This document shows positions 7,439 through 16,169 of a DNA stretch of 36,219 nt, piece after piece (position 1 is the stretch's first letter; each line of letters opens with the position of its first letter). The stretch covers positions 1-36,219 of the IMG/VR virus record IMGVR_UViG_3300008110_000274, one strand, 5' to 3'. The position numbers and the translations under genes were made by a program. The stretch is from a virus. Below the pieces are notes generated by a model. That model did no database searches and had not been told where the DNA came from. It saw nothing but the letters and a program-made list of their open reading frames with translations.

Positions 7439-10234
7439 ATGAATTTATACACTGGTGTAGTTGAAAATCGAGATGACCCATTAAGAGTTGGTCGTTGTCA
7501 GGTTCGTATTCTTGGTGTGCACACTGAGGATAAAAATGTATTACCAACAAATGATTTACCATGGGCATATCCAATGCAACCTGTTACCTCTGCTTCAGTT
7601 AGTGGTATTGGTTGGTCGCCAACTGGTCCAGTTACTGGAACATGGGTTGTTATTATGTTTCGTGACGAAGATCAACAGCAGCCAATTATGCTTGGTACTA
7701 TTGGTGGTATCCCACAGACAAAAGCAGCAGAATTAGCCAAAGAAGAATCAACAGATAACATTCTTGCAACTAATGGTGGTATTTTAACAGACAACTCTGG
7801 CAATCCAGTTACTGATGGAACGGGTAATCCTATTCAAGTCGGCACTGCAGAAGCATCAAGTAAGCCAGTGCCATCCGCACCACCAGCAGCTGCATCACCA
7901 AAACCAGATATAGCTGCACAACCAGTACCAAACAAACCATCAGATGATGTTTTAAAACAAGCGATTCCAACTAAACCACCTCCACAGTCTACATCAAATC
8001 CAACAAAAGCAGAACAAAATATCAAACACTTAATTGAAGCGTGTGATAAAGTTGGATTAAAATCAAAATATGCAAAGTGTGCTATTCTAGGTATTTGTGG
8101 TGGTGAGTCTGGATGGTTACCTGTTGAAGAAGGGTTCTATTATACTAGCGCAGAAACTTTAGCAAAAATTTTTAGATTGACCTTCCCTACAGTAGAATCT
8201 GCACAACCTTATGTTAAATGGCAAGGTACACGAGAAGATTTCTTTAGAAAAATATATTCTCCTCAAGGAAATGGATCATTAGTCGGACACAAAGGTGCAG
8301 ACGATGGAGCGAAGTATTTCGGTCGTGGATTTAATCAGATTACTGGTAAAGCACTGTATACGAAACTGCAAGAATTTTTAAAGAAGAGAGGAATCATAGT
8401 TGACTTTTTGAATAATCCTAAGTCGCTAATTGATGATCCAGCAGTTGCTGCTCTTGCCACTGTTGCGTTTTATGCGTTGTTTGTTAAACACGATCAGAAC
8501 GATCCAGGATATTTTGTGAGTGCATTAAAACGAACTGGTGCTGATGCTAATGGTACTGGATATAAAAAGAAACAGAAATACTATGAGTATTTCCTTGGTG
8601 GTGTTGTAACAGTTGAACCTACCAATAAACCAGCAGCTGATGAACAGAAAACTTACACTAAAGAAGAAGTTAAAGATTTACCACCAGCAAAACAAGCAGC
8701 ATTATTAGAAGATCGTTCATCCTCAACAACAGTTGGTTTCCAAGATCCAGCAGGTAAATATCCACTACGCAATTTAATGGATGAGCCAGACACTAATCGT
8801 CTAGCACGTGGTATAATTAAAGAAACTGCTATTGAGTTTAAAGATTCAACAAGATCAAAGCAGTTACCGATTGCAAATAGTAGCGAAACATGGGAACAAC
8901 CAATTGCTCCATTTGGTGGTAAATATCCATTCTCAAAAGTTTATGAATCCGAGTCTGGTCATCTGTTTATTCTGGATGATACACCAACTCATGAGAATAT
9001 CAGTCTGTATCATCGTCAAGGATCTTTCTTAGATATTGACGCAAATGGAACACAAGTTAATAAAATTGTTGGTGATGGGTATACAATTATAGACAAAAAT
9101 GGATCGATATTTATCGGTGGTCGTTGTATACTAACAGTTGGAAATGGTGTGAGCATTCTGGTTCAAGGTAATGCTGACATAGAAGTTGAAGGACAATCTG
9201 TAATTAATCTTAAGAATCAAGCAGACATATCTGTAGCTAACGATTTAAATCTATCAGTTGGTGGTGATATGAAAACTAAAGTTGCTGGTAACTATACATT
9301 GGAAGCAGCTAACTTAGGATTTAAAACTGCTGGAAACATGAATGCAATAGCAGATGGTAATACGTTGATAACAGGTTCTGGATCTATGCAACTTCAGAGT
9401 GATGGTAATATGCGTCTTGATTACTCTCGTGGCGATTTTGGTAATGGAGCAGAAAAGGCAACAGTCGAGGCAACTGGATTATCCTTTATTGAATCTGGTG
9501 ACGCTAGACCAAATCAGTTTGGATATCTATCGACTCCTGTTCGTCCATCCCCACCTGTTGATTTAAAGTATGCACTTGAAGAAGAGAATGAAGCAGTTAT
9601 TAATGATTATGTATCAAATCCAGAAAAATATTATAATCCAAAAGCTGAAGAAAATGGAGTTAAACCAAATCTTCCACCGACACCAAAAGATTCTGGGCAA
9701 GGTAAGAGTTTAAAGTCTGATGCCCCTGCTGGTGATATACCGACGTTCTTACAGAAACAATTAGAATTAACTAAACAAAACTTCTACTGGAGAGAAACAG
9801 GTATGGGTGGTAATCCATCCAATTCAAATATTGTTCGCATCTGGATTGATCTTGGATATCCAAATCAAGCATACTGGAGATCAGATCAAACTCCATGGTG
9901 TATGGGTTTCGTTGCTTGGACACTAAAGCAATGTGGTTATCGTTACTATCAAACTGCATCATCTTGGGCAATTAGAGACTCAGCGTCTAAATTTGGTGCA
10001 ACAAAAGTTAGCCCAGCTGAAGCACAAGGTGGAGATATTGTTCTTTGGGATTTCGGACACGTTAACTTTGTTTATACTGCAACCAATGGTAAACTAACTT
10101 TTGTTGGTGGTAATCAGGGTGGTAAATCTAGAGACAATAATCCAAACTCTGGTGATGTAACAATTAGTTGGCCAAGTGGATGGACGCAAGCAAAGGGTGG
10201 TATCGTTGGAATCTGGCGACCAAGTAAGACATAA
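7439..10234 (+). CDS. 5: Baseplate spike gp5 with GH19-like and CHAP lytic domains
   Basis: 931 aa, compared with 575 in T4. Residues 1-105 are the gp5 OB-fold (YTGVVENRDDPLRVGRCQVR, MFRDEDQQQPIMLGTIGG). Residues about 140-195 are a Pro/Ala-rich linker. About 200-390 is a lysozyme-like glycoside hydrolase of GH19/chitinase type, with catalytic-type E223 in CGGESGW and the substrate-groove motif YFGRGFNQITG near 295. Residues about 450-530 resemble the gp5 region before the helix. Residues about 540-665 are the triple beta-helix needle (repeats such as SVGGDMKTKVAGNYTLEA). About 760-931 is a CHAP-type amidase or endopeptidase of the TIGR02594 pattern, with C821 in PWCMGF, H874 in GHVNF and the following VGGNQGG. 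The protein would puncture the outer membrane and digest peptidoglycan. Two hydrolases on one spike is the unusual part. Confidence 0.88.
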   Translation: MNLYTGVVENRDDPLRVGRCQVRILGVHTEDKNVLPTNDLPWAYPMQPVTSASVSGIGWSPTGPVTGTWVVIMFRDEDQQQPIMLGTIGGIPQTKAAELAKEESTDNILATNGGILTDNSGNPVTDGTGNPIQVGTAEASSKPVPSAPPAAASPKPDIAAQPVPNKPSDDVLKQAIPTKPPPQSTSNPTKAEQNIKHLIEACDKVGLKSKYAKCAILGICGGESGWLPVEEGFYYTSAETLAKIFRLTFPTVESAQPYVKWQGTREDFFRKIYSPQGNGSLVGHKGADDGAKYFGRGFNQITGKALYTKLQEFLKKRGIIVDFLNNPKSLIDDPAVAALATVAFYALFVKHDQNDPGYFVSALKRTGADANGTGYKKKQKYYEYFLGGVVTVEPTNKPAADEQKTYTKEEVKDLPPAKQAALLEDRSSSTTVGFQDPAGKYPLRNLMDEPDTNRLARGIIKETAIEFKDSTRSKQLPIANSSETWEQPIAPFGGKYPFSKVYESESGHLFILDDTPTHENISLYHRQGSFLDIDANGTQVNKIVGDGYTIIDKNGSIFIGGRCILTVGNGVSILVQGNADIEVEGQSVINLKNQADISVANDLNLSVGGDMKTKVAGNYTLEAANLGFKTAGNMNAIADGNTLITGSGSMQLQSDGNMRLDYSRGDFGNGAEKATVEATGLSFIESGDARPNQFGYLSTPVRPSPPVDLKYALEEENEAVINDYVSNPEKYYNPKAEENGVKPNLPPTPKDSGQGKSLKSDAPAGDIPTFLQKQLELTKQNFYWRETGMGGNPSNSNIVRIWIDLGYPNQAYWRSDQTPWCMGFVAWTLKQCGYRYYQTASSWAIRDSASKFGATKVSPAEAQGGDIVLWDFGHVNFVYTATNGKLTFVGGNQGGKSRDNNPNSGDVTISWPSGWTQAKGGIVGIWRPSKT

Positions 10235-10236
10235 TC

Positions 10237-10785
10237 ATGCCTTGGACTCCTATTGAAACATTACTGGGAACTCATGCAGAGTTAGAAACCTTTACTCATA
10301 ATATTGAGTATTATGAAGAAGGTGCTGCAGGAGATCCGTTGGCGATTCCACCTGTTCCTGCAGGAGAGAATACATACTATATTGTTAGAATTATACCTCA
10401 GCAAGTGAATCCGAATAGTGTTACTTTTACTACTGGAGATCCTGGAATTATATCTGGGTTTTATAGAGGGATCTTTAATGACTCTTTAACTACCAGATCT
10501 GAGGGTGGAACTATTACTACGATAAGCACATTAGGTGCACCAGAAGGTCCAGTTTTTGATAAAGTAAATAGAGTTGGATTATCAGAAGTTATATCATTTA
10601 AAGCAGATACTACTAGAAGTAGAACATTTACGTATCTAGCAGAAGCGATAACCATCGTTGGATCTACAGTTACTGTAGTCGCTTCTAACACTTATACAAT
10701 ATTAGCACAAGATTTAAACTGGACTCCAGGACAACTAAACCTAAAGGGACTGATAGCAGATGCCAGCGGTAATACGACTCAATGA
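10237..10785 (+). CDS. Unknown 182-aa baseplate-associated protein
   Basis: Not recognised. It is a beta-rich protein with few charged residues. The N-terminus is MPWTPIETLLGTHAELETFT, then a Pro-rich turn (PLAIPPVPAGENTYYIVRII) and a Thr/Val/Ile-rich middle and end (TTRSRTFTYLAEAITIVGST). No signal peptide, membrane segment or catalytic motif is visible. It starts two bases after gp5 without an obvious ribosome site and overlaps the PAAR gene by 26 bases, so it is almost certainly co-translated with the spike genes. A role in connecting or decorating the spike is only an inference from place. Confidence 0.75.
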   Translation: MPWTPIETLLGTHAELETFTHNIEYYEEGAAGDPLAIPPVPAGENTYYIVRIIPQQVNPNSVTFTTGDPGIISGFYRGIFNDSLTTRSEGGTITTISTLGAPEGPVFDKVNRVGLSEVISFKADTTRSRTFTYLAEAITIVGSTVTVVASNTYTILAQDLNWTPGQLNLKGLIADASGNTTQ

Positions 10786-11062
10786 TATGTCTACAGGGCA
10801 TGGGTGTTTTGCTCCGACTCCTCTAGTACTAACTCCTGTTACTAAAACATTTTTTAATGGTATTTTGGCTGGAGTAATAGATGAACACTGTCAGCATGCC
10901 CCACATACATGCGGAGTAGTAACCCACGCTGATGTAGAGCGAGCACCATCAGTGGGTTCTACAAAATCGTTTATCGAAGGAAAAGCTGCAGCCAGAATAG
11001 GCGATGATATAGCCTGTGGGGACACTTGTGCAGAAGGATCTGCAAATTCTTTCATAGAATAA
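10760..11062 (+). CDS. PAAR-motif spike tip protein (T4 gp5.4-like)
   Basis: 100 aa, the usual size of a PAAR protein, which sharpens the tip of the gp5 needle with a zinc-bound cone. The start PAVIRLNDMSTGHGCFAPTP is typical. Candidate metal ligands are H14, C16, H43, H46, H49, C51, H56, C86 and C90. Family PAAR motifs usually use three His and one Cys; which ones serve here is not clear by eye. The end ARIGDDIACGDTCAEGSANS is also typical. The chosen ATG lies inside the preceding gene (26-base overlap). A second ATG nine codons later would remove the conserved N-terminus, so the first is preferred. Confidence 0.85.
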   Translation: MPAVIRLNDMSTGHGCFAPTPLVLTPVTKTFFNGILAGVIDEHCQHAPHTCGVVTHADVERAPSVGSTKSFIEGKAAARIGDDIACGDTCAEGSANSFIE

Positions 11063-11075
11063 CCTAAATAAGAAT

Positions 11076-11468
11076 ATGGCAAGAAATACAAGAATTTTCT
11101 CAGATTTAGACCTTAATTTCACTGCTCACCCAGTGACGAAGGATATCGTTCGTAAATATGACGATAATGCGATTAAGCAGTCACTGAAAAACCTAATTTT
11201 AACAGCTAACTACGAGAGACCATTCCATAGTGAGATCGGTTCTCAGGTTAGATCTTTATTATTCGAACCAGCATCTCCAATGTTAGCTGTTTCAATGAGA
11301 AAAGCGATATTTGATCTAGTTAACAATTTTGAACCTAGAGTAGAACTAATAGACGTTGTGGTTGATTTTAATCCAGACGGAAATACTCTTAGTGTGACGA
11401 TCGAATTCAAAATTGCAAATACCGAAAGACCTTTAACTCTAGATCTAATTTTAGAGAGAACACGATAA
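11076..11468 (+). CDS. 25: Baseplate wedge protein gp25 (lysozyme-like fold)
   Basis: 130 aa, equal in size to T4 gp25 (132 aa). It has the opening RIFSDLDLNFTAHPVTKDIV, the central YERPFHSEIGSQVRSLLFEP, and the conserved EPR triad (E86-P87-R88 in NNFEPRVEL). The family resembles a lysozyme in structure but has no enzymatic role in the mature particle. It nucleates the sheath with gp53 and gp6. It starts 13 bases after the PAAR stop, behind AACCTAAATAAGAAT, and its stop abuts the gp6 ATG. Confidence 0.92.
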   Translation: MARNTRIFSDLDLNFTAHPVTKDIVRKYDDNAIKQSLKNLILTANYERPFHSEIGSQVRSLLFEPASPMLAVSMRKAIFDLVNNFEPRVELIDVVVDFNPDGNTLSVTIEFKIANTERPLTLDLILERTR

Positions 11469-13307
11469 ATGGCAGAAAATAAAAAAATTAATATTGCTGA
11501 GTTAGACTTCGATCAAATCAAAGTCAATCTTAAAGAGTTTCTAAAAGGACAAACAGAGTTTCAAGATTACGATTTTGAAGGTTCGGGTTTAAGTGTCCTC
11601 TTAGACATTTTAGCATACAACACTCACTACAATGCCCTCTACGATAATCTAGCAGTAAATGAACTATTTTTAGATTCTGCGATTAAAAGAAATAGCGTAG
11701 TTTCCCTAGCTAAGATGCTAGGTTATACACCACGTTCAGCTTCATGCGCTGAAGCGACAGTCAATATTACTATCACTTCTTCTGCAGCTGGACCACAGGT
11801 AGTTGTTATCCCCGCATTTAGTGAATTTGTTTCTACTATTGATGGTGAGAATTATTCTTTTTATAATCAAGAGCCGATCACATCTTCAGCTGGACCAGCT
11901 ACATTATACACAGTATCAAATGTCACACTTAGACAAGGTGAGCCATTATCATTTAGATATACTGTTGCAACAGGCACACGTTATATTATACCAAATGCCA
12001 ATGTTGATTTAAATACAGTAAAGGTTCGTGTCCAAGAAAACGCACAGAGTTCTCAGTTTAATACATTTACCAGATCAACTTCTTTGGTTGACGCAAATGC
12101 AGACACAAGAGTATTTTGGGTTAAAGAAATTGATGATGGTTTATATGAATTAACTTTTGGTAATGGTGTTATTGGTCAGGGACTACAAAATGGTAATATA
12201 GTTAATATTGACTATATGGTTTCGTCACTGGACGCACCAAATGGTGCTAGAATTTTTAGTTATAGTGGATCTCCTCCATATAGCAGTGCTCTTGTTTCTA
12301 TCTCAACAGTTTCTCCTGCAGGTAATGGGGATGCGCCAGAAACTGTTAACAGTATTAAGTTTAATGCACCAAGAAGTTATGCTGCGCAAAATCGTGCAGT
12401 AACTACTGAAGATTATAAGACCATTATTTACAACGAATTCCCAGAAGCAGCATCTGTATCAGTATGGGGTGGAGAGGATAATAATCCTCCAGTTTATGGT
12501 AAAACATTTATTTGCGTCAAACCAAAATCAGCTACTAAGCTAACGAACACTCAGAAGTCACAAATTGTTAATACGATTTTGTCTAGTAAGAATGTCGTTT
12601 CTGTAATTCCAGAAATGTTGGATCCAGATTATATTAATATTGCACTTGGTGTTACTGTTTATTACGATCCAAGAGCCACAACTAGAACTGCAACTGAGAT
12701 ACAAAATCTTGTAAGAAATACAATCACAACTTACAATGAAGAAGACTTACAAAAGTTTGAGGGTATCTATCGCCACTCAAAATTAAGTCGTTTAATCGAT
12801 AACACTGAGAGAAGTGTTTTAAGTAATAATACTACTGTGTTTATTAGAAGACAGATAGATCCAAGATATAATGTTAGTGCACAGTATCTTATTAATATTG
12901 TTAATCCAATCTATACAAACGGTATCCCTCAAGAGTCTATTAGATCTACAGGATTCTATCTCTCTGACATCGATGAAACTGTTTACTATATCGATGATGA
13001 TGGTGTCGGTAATATCCGTTTATTTTACATTGGATCTTCAGCAGATAAAATTGTTGTAAATCCTACAATCGGTACTGTTGATTATGCACAAGGTATTATT
13101 AACATTAAGAATCTTTTAATATCCTCTGTTGCTGGTGTTGATTTTGAACTATCAATTAAACCATCTTCAAATGATGTCGTTTCTGCTTATACACAAATTG
13201 CGCAGATCGCCCCAGAGCATTTAACTGTTACTGCTATTCCAGATCAGACAGCTAATGGTGATCTCCGTGCAGGTAAGAATTACGTATTTACAACTAGTCG
13301 TGCATAA
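11469..13307 (+). CDS. 6: Baseplate wedge protein gp6
   Basis: 612 aa, near the 660 aa of T4 gp6, the Baseplate_J-type dimer that forms the inner ring. Seen: the N-terminal KVNLKEFLKGQTEFQDYDFE-like pattern followed by GSGLSVLLDILAYNTHYNAL, then LAKMLGYTPRSASCAEATVN, which are hallmark segments, and later NRAVTTEDYKTIIYNEFPEA. It runs directly on from gp25, and its stop overlaps the next gene by one base (TAATG at 13307). No truncation or frameshift is seen. Confidence 0.88.
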   Translation: MAENKKINIAELDFDQIKVNLKEFLKGQTEFQDYDFEGSGLSVLLDILAYNTHYNALYDNLAVNELFLDSAIKRNSVVSLAKMLGYTPRSASCAEATVNITITSSAAGPQVVVIPAFSEFVSTIDGENYSFYNQEPITSSAGPATLYTVSNVTLRQGEPLSFRYTVATGTRYIIPNANVDLNTVKVRVQENAQSSQFNTFTRSTSLVDANADTRVFWVKEIDDGLYELTFGNGVIGQGLQNGNIVNIDYMVSSLDAPNGARIFSYSGSPPYSSALVSISTVSPAGNGDAPETVNSIKFNAPRSYAAQNRAVTTEDYKTIIYNEFPEAASVSVWGGEDNNPPVYGKTFICVKPKSATKLTNTQKSQIVNTILSSKNVVSVIPEMLDPDYINIALGVTVYYDPRATTRTATEIQNLVRNTITTYNEEDLQKFEGIYRHSKLSRLIDNTERSVLSNNTTVFIRRQIDPRYNVSAQYLINIVNPIYTNGIPQESIRSTGFYLSDIDETVYYIDDDGVGNIRLFYIGSSADKIVVNPTIGTVDYAQGIINIKNLLISSVAGVDFELSIKPSSNDVVSAYTQIAQIAPEHLTVTAIPDQTANGDLRAGKNYVFTTSRA

Positions 13308-15700
13308 TGATTAATAAGCCAAAATTATCATCGCTGGTTTCAAAGCAACTCCCTGAGTTTATCAGGGAGGATTACCCAACATTTGTTGCTTTCTTAGAAG
13401 CATACTATGAGTGGCTTGGAACACAGGATGCTGATCTTTATACATTAAGAGATATTGATAAAACTTTAGAAAATTTTATTCAATATTTCAGAGCAGAACT
13501 TGCATTTAATTTACCAAATATTGATGTTAATGAGAAGTTTTTATTAACCAATATAAAGGACAAATATCTCGCAAAAGGTTCTGAGGCATCTTTTAAGTTA
13601 CTGTTTAGACTTCTGTTTAATAAAGAAGTTACAGTTGACTATCCTGGAAAGAAAATATTAAGAGCATCTGATGGTCGTTGGAATCAGGATGTTTCTATTT
13701 TTGTTAGAGTTAATGCTGGTAATCCCAACTCGATCGTAGGTAAAATAGTTGATGTTGTAACACCAGTTAAAATTATTCGCATTCTTATTGATCGTCGTCA
13801 AGATGTTGAAGTAGAAATCGATAGATTTGTTCAAATTTCTCCAGACACTTATGAATTTTACATTGATCGTCGTTTCTTCGGTGAAGTCAATGTAGGCGAT
13901 CGTATTCGCTATGAAGGTATTTTTGATGGTACAATCGTATCAACAACTTCAAAAATTGATGTATTGCAACGTGGTAAAAACTTTAAAGTTGGTGAACTCT
14001 ACGAAATACGAAATGGTGATGGTGCTGGCTCTATTCTAAAAGTAAAGAGCGTTGACAGTGTAGGTGGCATTTCAGCAGCTGAATTTGTTAAGTATGGTAT
14101 TGGCTATGAGACAGACTTTACTGCAACTCTTATTTCTAAAACAGGGCAGACAACAACTGGTTTAGGCACTACTGCTGTAAGTGTTTCTACTGTATCAAAT
14201 GCAGTAACTTCCATACAGTTATCAAATGGTGGCTCAGGATATTCAGCCACTCCTACAGTTGCGTTAAGTGGCGGTGGATTTACAACTGCAGCTACTATTG
14301 GAAGTGTGACTGTAGTTGGTGGTGTAATTACAGAAATTAAATTAGCCACGAATGGTAGTGGTTATGTAACTACACCAAATGTTATTATCGTTGACGCTAC
14401 TGGAATTAATGCTTCTGCTACTGCAACAGTCGGTGAAGTTAATAACTATCAAATATTTGAAACTACTTCTGGATTTAGAGAACAAGGTTATGTAAACAAG
14501 GCTGACTATACTCAAGACATACCAACTGTTTGGGAAGCAGATAAACTGTTTACACTTGGAACTCAGTTATACTATCAAGACAGATTATATCAGGTTACAA
14601 CTGCAGGTACAACATCAAATGTTCCACCAACACATAAGATCACATCAACTGTAAATGCTGGATCGTTTGTAAATGGTACTGCTTATGTTATCACTTCCAT
14701 AGGGAATACTGATTTTACTTTAATCGGTGCAGCTGAAAATGCTATTGGAGTTAAATTTACAGCTACTGGTGCTGGCGCAGGAACAGGAACTGCTGGTCTT
14801 CCAGTTTCAGCTAGTAACGGAACTGCAACATTAGAATATGTTCGTGTACATGGTCCAGCATGGGATGGCACTTATGCTGGTGAAGTTATTCGTCAATTCT
14901 ACTATGAGTCGGTAGACGTAGTTGTAGATCCTTTAGATCCAGCAATTATTAAAGTTTCTCTTGGACCACTAACAAAGTATCCAGGATACTACGCAACAAA
15001 TGATGGATTCTTGGATGACGATATTTACATTCAAGATAGTAGATACTATCAAGTATACTCATATTTGATTAAGATTGACGAAAGATTAGAATCATACAAG
15101 TCAGCAGTAAAAACACTGGTGCACCCAGCTGGTTTAGCGTTGTTCGGTGAATATGATATTAGGAACGAGTTCCACTTAGATCTACACCTAACCTCTCTAT
15201 TACAAATTTTGGTTCTTGCTTTCCAAGATGAAGTATTTGTTAATGATAATACTTTAATTGAGTTTGTTGTATCAAAACTACTTGAAACACCATTTACAAC
15301 CTCAGATCAATTAACATATTCACTAAACAAACCACTGGCGCATAGTTTTTCATTATCAGACGATGCGGTTTTAAGAGACTTCTCAAAACTTTTAAGTTCT
15401 TCCACAACAGGGTTTTCTGAAACTCTTACACGAGATGTAGGAAAATCTCTTGCACATTCTGCTATTCCAACAGAAGAAATTACTGCTAAAGATTTTTCAA
15501 AGGCATTATCAACTAGTTTTACACAATCTGATAGCACCGTATTAACAACAGATAAATATATCAGTGAATCTACTTCAGTAGTTGGCAGTGGTGGAAATAT
15601 TTGGCACCAACCATATGATAACCCATTTCCAGAATCTAATGCGTATTTTGCAAACGATGCTGGTAACTACACAATAGGCGAAACAGCCTTTACAGGATAA
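13307..15700 (+). CDS. 7: Baseplate wedge protein, gp7-like by N-terminus and position
   Basis: 797 aa against 1032 in T4 gp7. The N-terminus (VSKQLPEFIREDYPTFVAFL, EAYYEWLG, then KDKYLAKGSEASFKLLFRLL) is the conserved start of the gene that follows gp6 in marine T4-like phages. Identity with gp7 rests mainly on order. Residues about 260-365 hold three Gly-rich GxGY repeats, also found in gp8. About 425-520 is a ligand-binding-like module (YYQDRLYQVTTAGTTSNVPP, ending NGTATLEYVRV) interrupted by a TDFTLIGAAENAIG segment. After a helical linking domain (YDIRNEFHLDLHLT), residues 663-755 form about five 19-residue repeats. It is probably a wedge scaffold with surface-exposed decorations. Confidence 0.7.
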   Translation: MINKPKLSSLVSKQLPEFIREDYPTFVAFLEAYYEWLGTQDADLYTLRDIDKTLENFIQYFRAELAFNLPNIDVNEKFLLTNIKDKYLAKGSEASFKLLFRLLFNKEVTVDYPGKKILRASDGRWNQDVSIFVRVNAGNPNSIVGKIVDVVTPVKIIRILIDRRQDVEVEIDRFVQISPDTYEFYIDRRFFGEVNVGDRIRYEGIFDGTIVSTTSKIDVLQRGKNFKVGELYEIRNGDGAGSILKVKSVDSVGGISAAEFVKYGIGYETDFTATLISKTGQTTTGLGTTAVSVSTVSNAVTSIQLSNGGSGYSATPTVALSGGGFTTAATIGSVTVVGGVITEIKLATNGSGYVTTPNVIIVDATGINASATATVGEVNNYQIFETTSGFREQGYVNKADYTQDIPTVWEADKLFTLGTQLYYQDRLYQVTTAGTTSNVPPTHKITSTVNAGSFVNGTAYVITSIGNTDFTLIGAAENAIGVKFTATGAGAGTGTAGLPVSASNGTATLEYVRVHGPAWDGTYAGEVIRQFYYESVDVVVDPLDPAIIKVSLGPLTKYPGYYATNDGFLDDDIYIQDSRYYQVYSYLIKIDERLESYKSAVKTLVHPAGLALFGEYDIRNEFHLDLHLTSLLQILVLAFQDEVFVNDNTLIEFVVSKLLETPFTTSDQLTYSLNKPLAHSFSLSDDAVLRDFSKLLSSSTTGFSETLTRDVGKSLAHSAIPTEEITAKDFSKALSTSFTQSDSTVLTTDKYISESTSVVGSGGNIWHQPYDNPFPESNAYFANDAGNYTIGETAFTG
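15293..15570 (+). repeat. About five 19-residue repeats at the gp7-like C-terminus
   Basis: Residues about 663-755 of the gp7-like protein read as successive units FTTSDQLTYSLNKPLAHS, FSLSDDAVLRDFSKLLSSS, TTGFSETLTRDVGKSLAHS, AIPTEEITAKDFSKALSTS and FTQSDSTVLTTDKYISES. Each carries a Ser/Thr-acidic start, a hydrophobic middle and a Lys-x-Leu/Ile plus Ser-rich end. The DNA copies have diverged, so the repeat is old and kept for structure. Confidence 0.75.
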
Positions 15701-15705
15701 TCAAC

Positions 15706-15710
15706 AGGAG
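15706..15710 (+). promoter_or_regulatory. Strong ribosome binding site for the 148-aa structural gene
   Basis: AGGAG lies six bases before the ATG at 15717. Most genes in this run are translationally coupled and lack such a clear site, so this gene probably has a higher translation rate than its neighbours. Confidence 0.75.
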
Positions 15711-15716
15711 AATTCT

Positions 15717-16163
15717 ATGAATCTACAAGAAACAATGAAAATTACAGGTAAATTAAATATTGTCGTTCGTGACGAAATCGGCAATGTGAAACAAACATTA
15801 GATGTACCTAACTTAGTCGTTACAACTGGTAAGAACTATATCGCATCTCGTATGGTCGGTACTTCTTCTACAGTTATGAACGGTATGGCGATTGGTACTG
15901 GTACAGGAACTCCAGCAGTGGGTGATAGTGCTCTTGGCACTGAAGGTGGTCGTGTTGCACTATCAACATTTACTGCAAGTTCAAATGCTGTTACTGCGAC
16001 TGCTACTTTCCCAGCAGGTACAGCGACTGGTGCTATCACTGAAGCAGGTATTTTTAACAACTCATCTACTGGCGGTACTATGCTTTGTCGTACTACTTTC
16101 CCAGTTGTTAATAAAGCAGCTGGCGATTCTATCGCTATCACTTGGGTAATCACAGTAAGCTAA
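15717..16163 (+). CDS. 148-aa beta-rich virion protein between gp7 and gp8
   Basis: The protein opens with a short charged part (MKITGKLNIVVRDEIGNVKQ), then TLDVPNLVVTTGKNYIASRM, a Gly/Thr-rich region (GMAIGTGTGTPAVGDSALGT) and an ending FPVVNKAAGDSIAITWVITV. The same style of protein (GxGxxxPxxxDxxLxxE, then EAGIFN and a final ITW strand) is common among phage tail or fibre structural proteins, but no function is established that I can name. A clear AGGAG site, and insertion between two wedge genes, suggest a many-copy baseplate or fibre-attachment protein. This is an inference. Confidence 0.75.
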   Translation: MNLQETMKITGKLNIVVRDEIGNVKQTLDVPNLVVTTGKNYIASRMVGTSSTVMNGMAIGTGTGTPAVGDSALGTEGGRVALSTFTASSNAVTATATFPAGTATGAITEAGIFNNSSTGGTMLCRTTFPVVNKAAGDSIAITWVITVS

Positions 16164-16169
16164 AACTAA

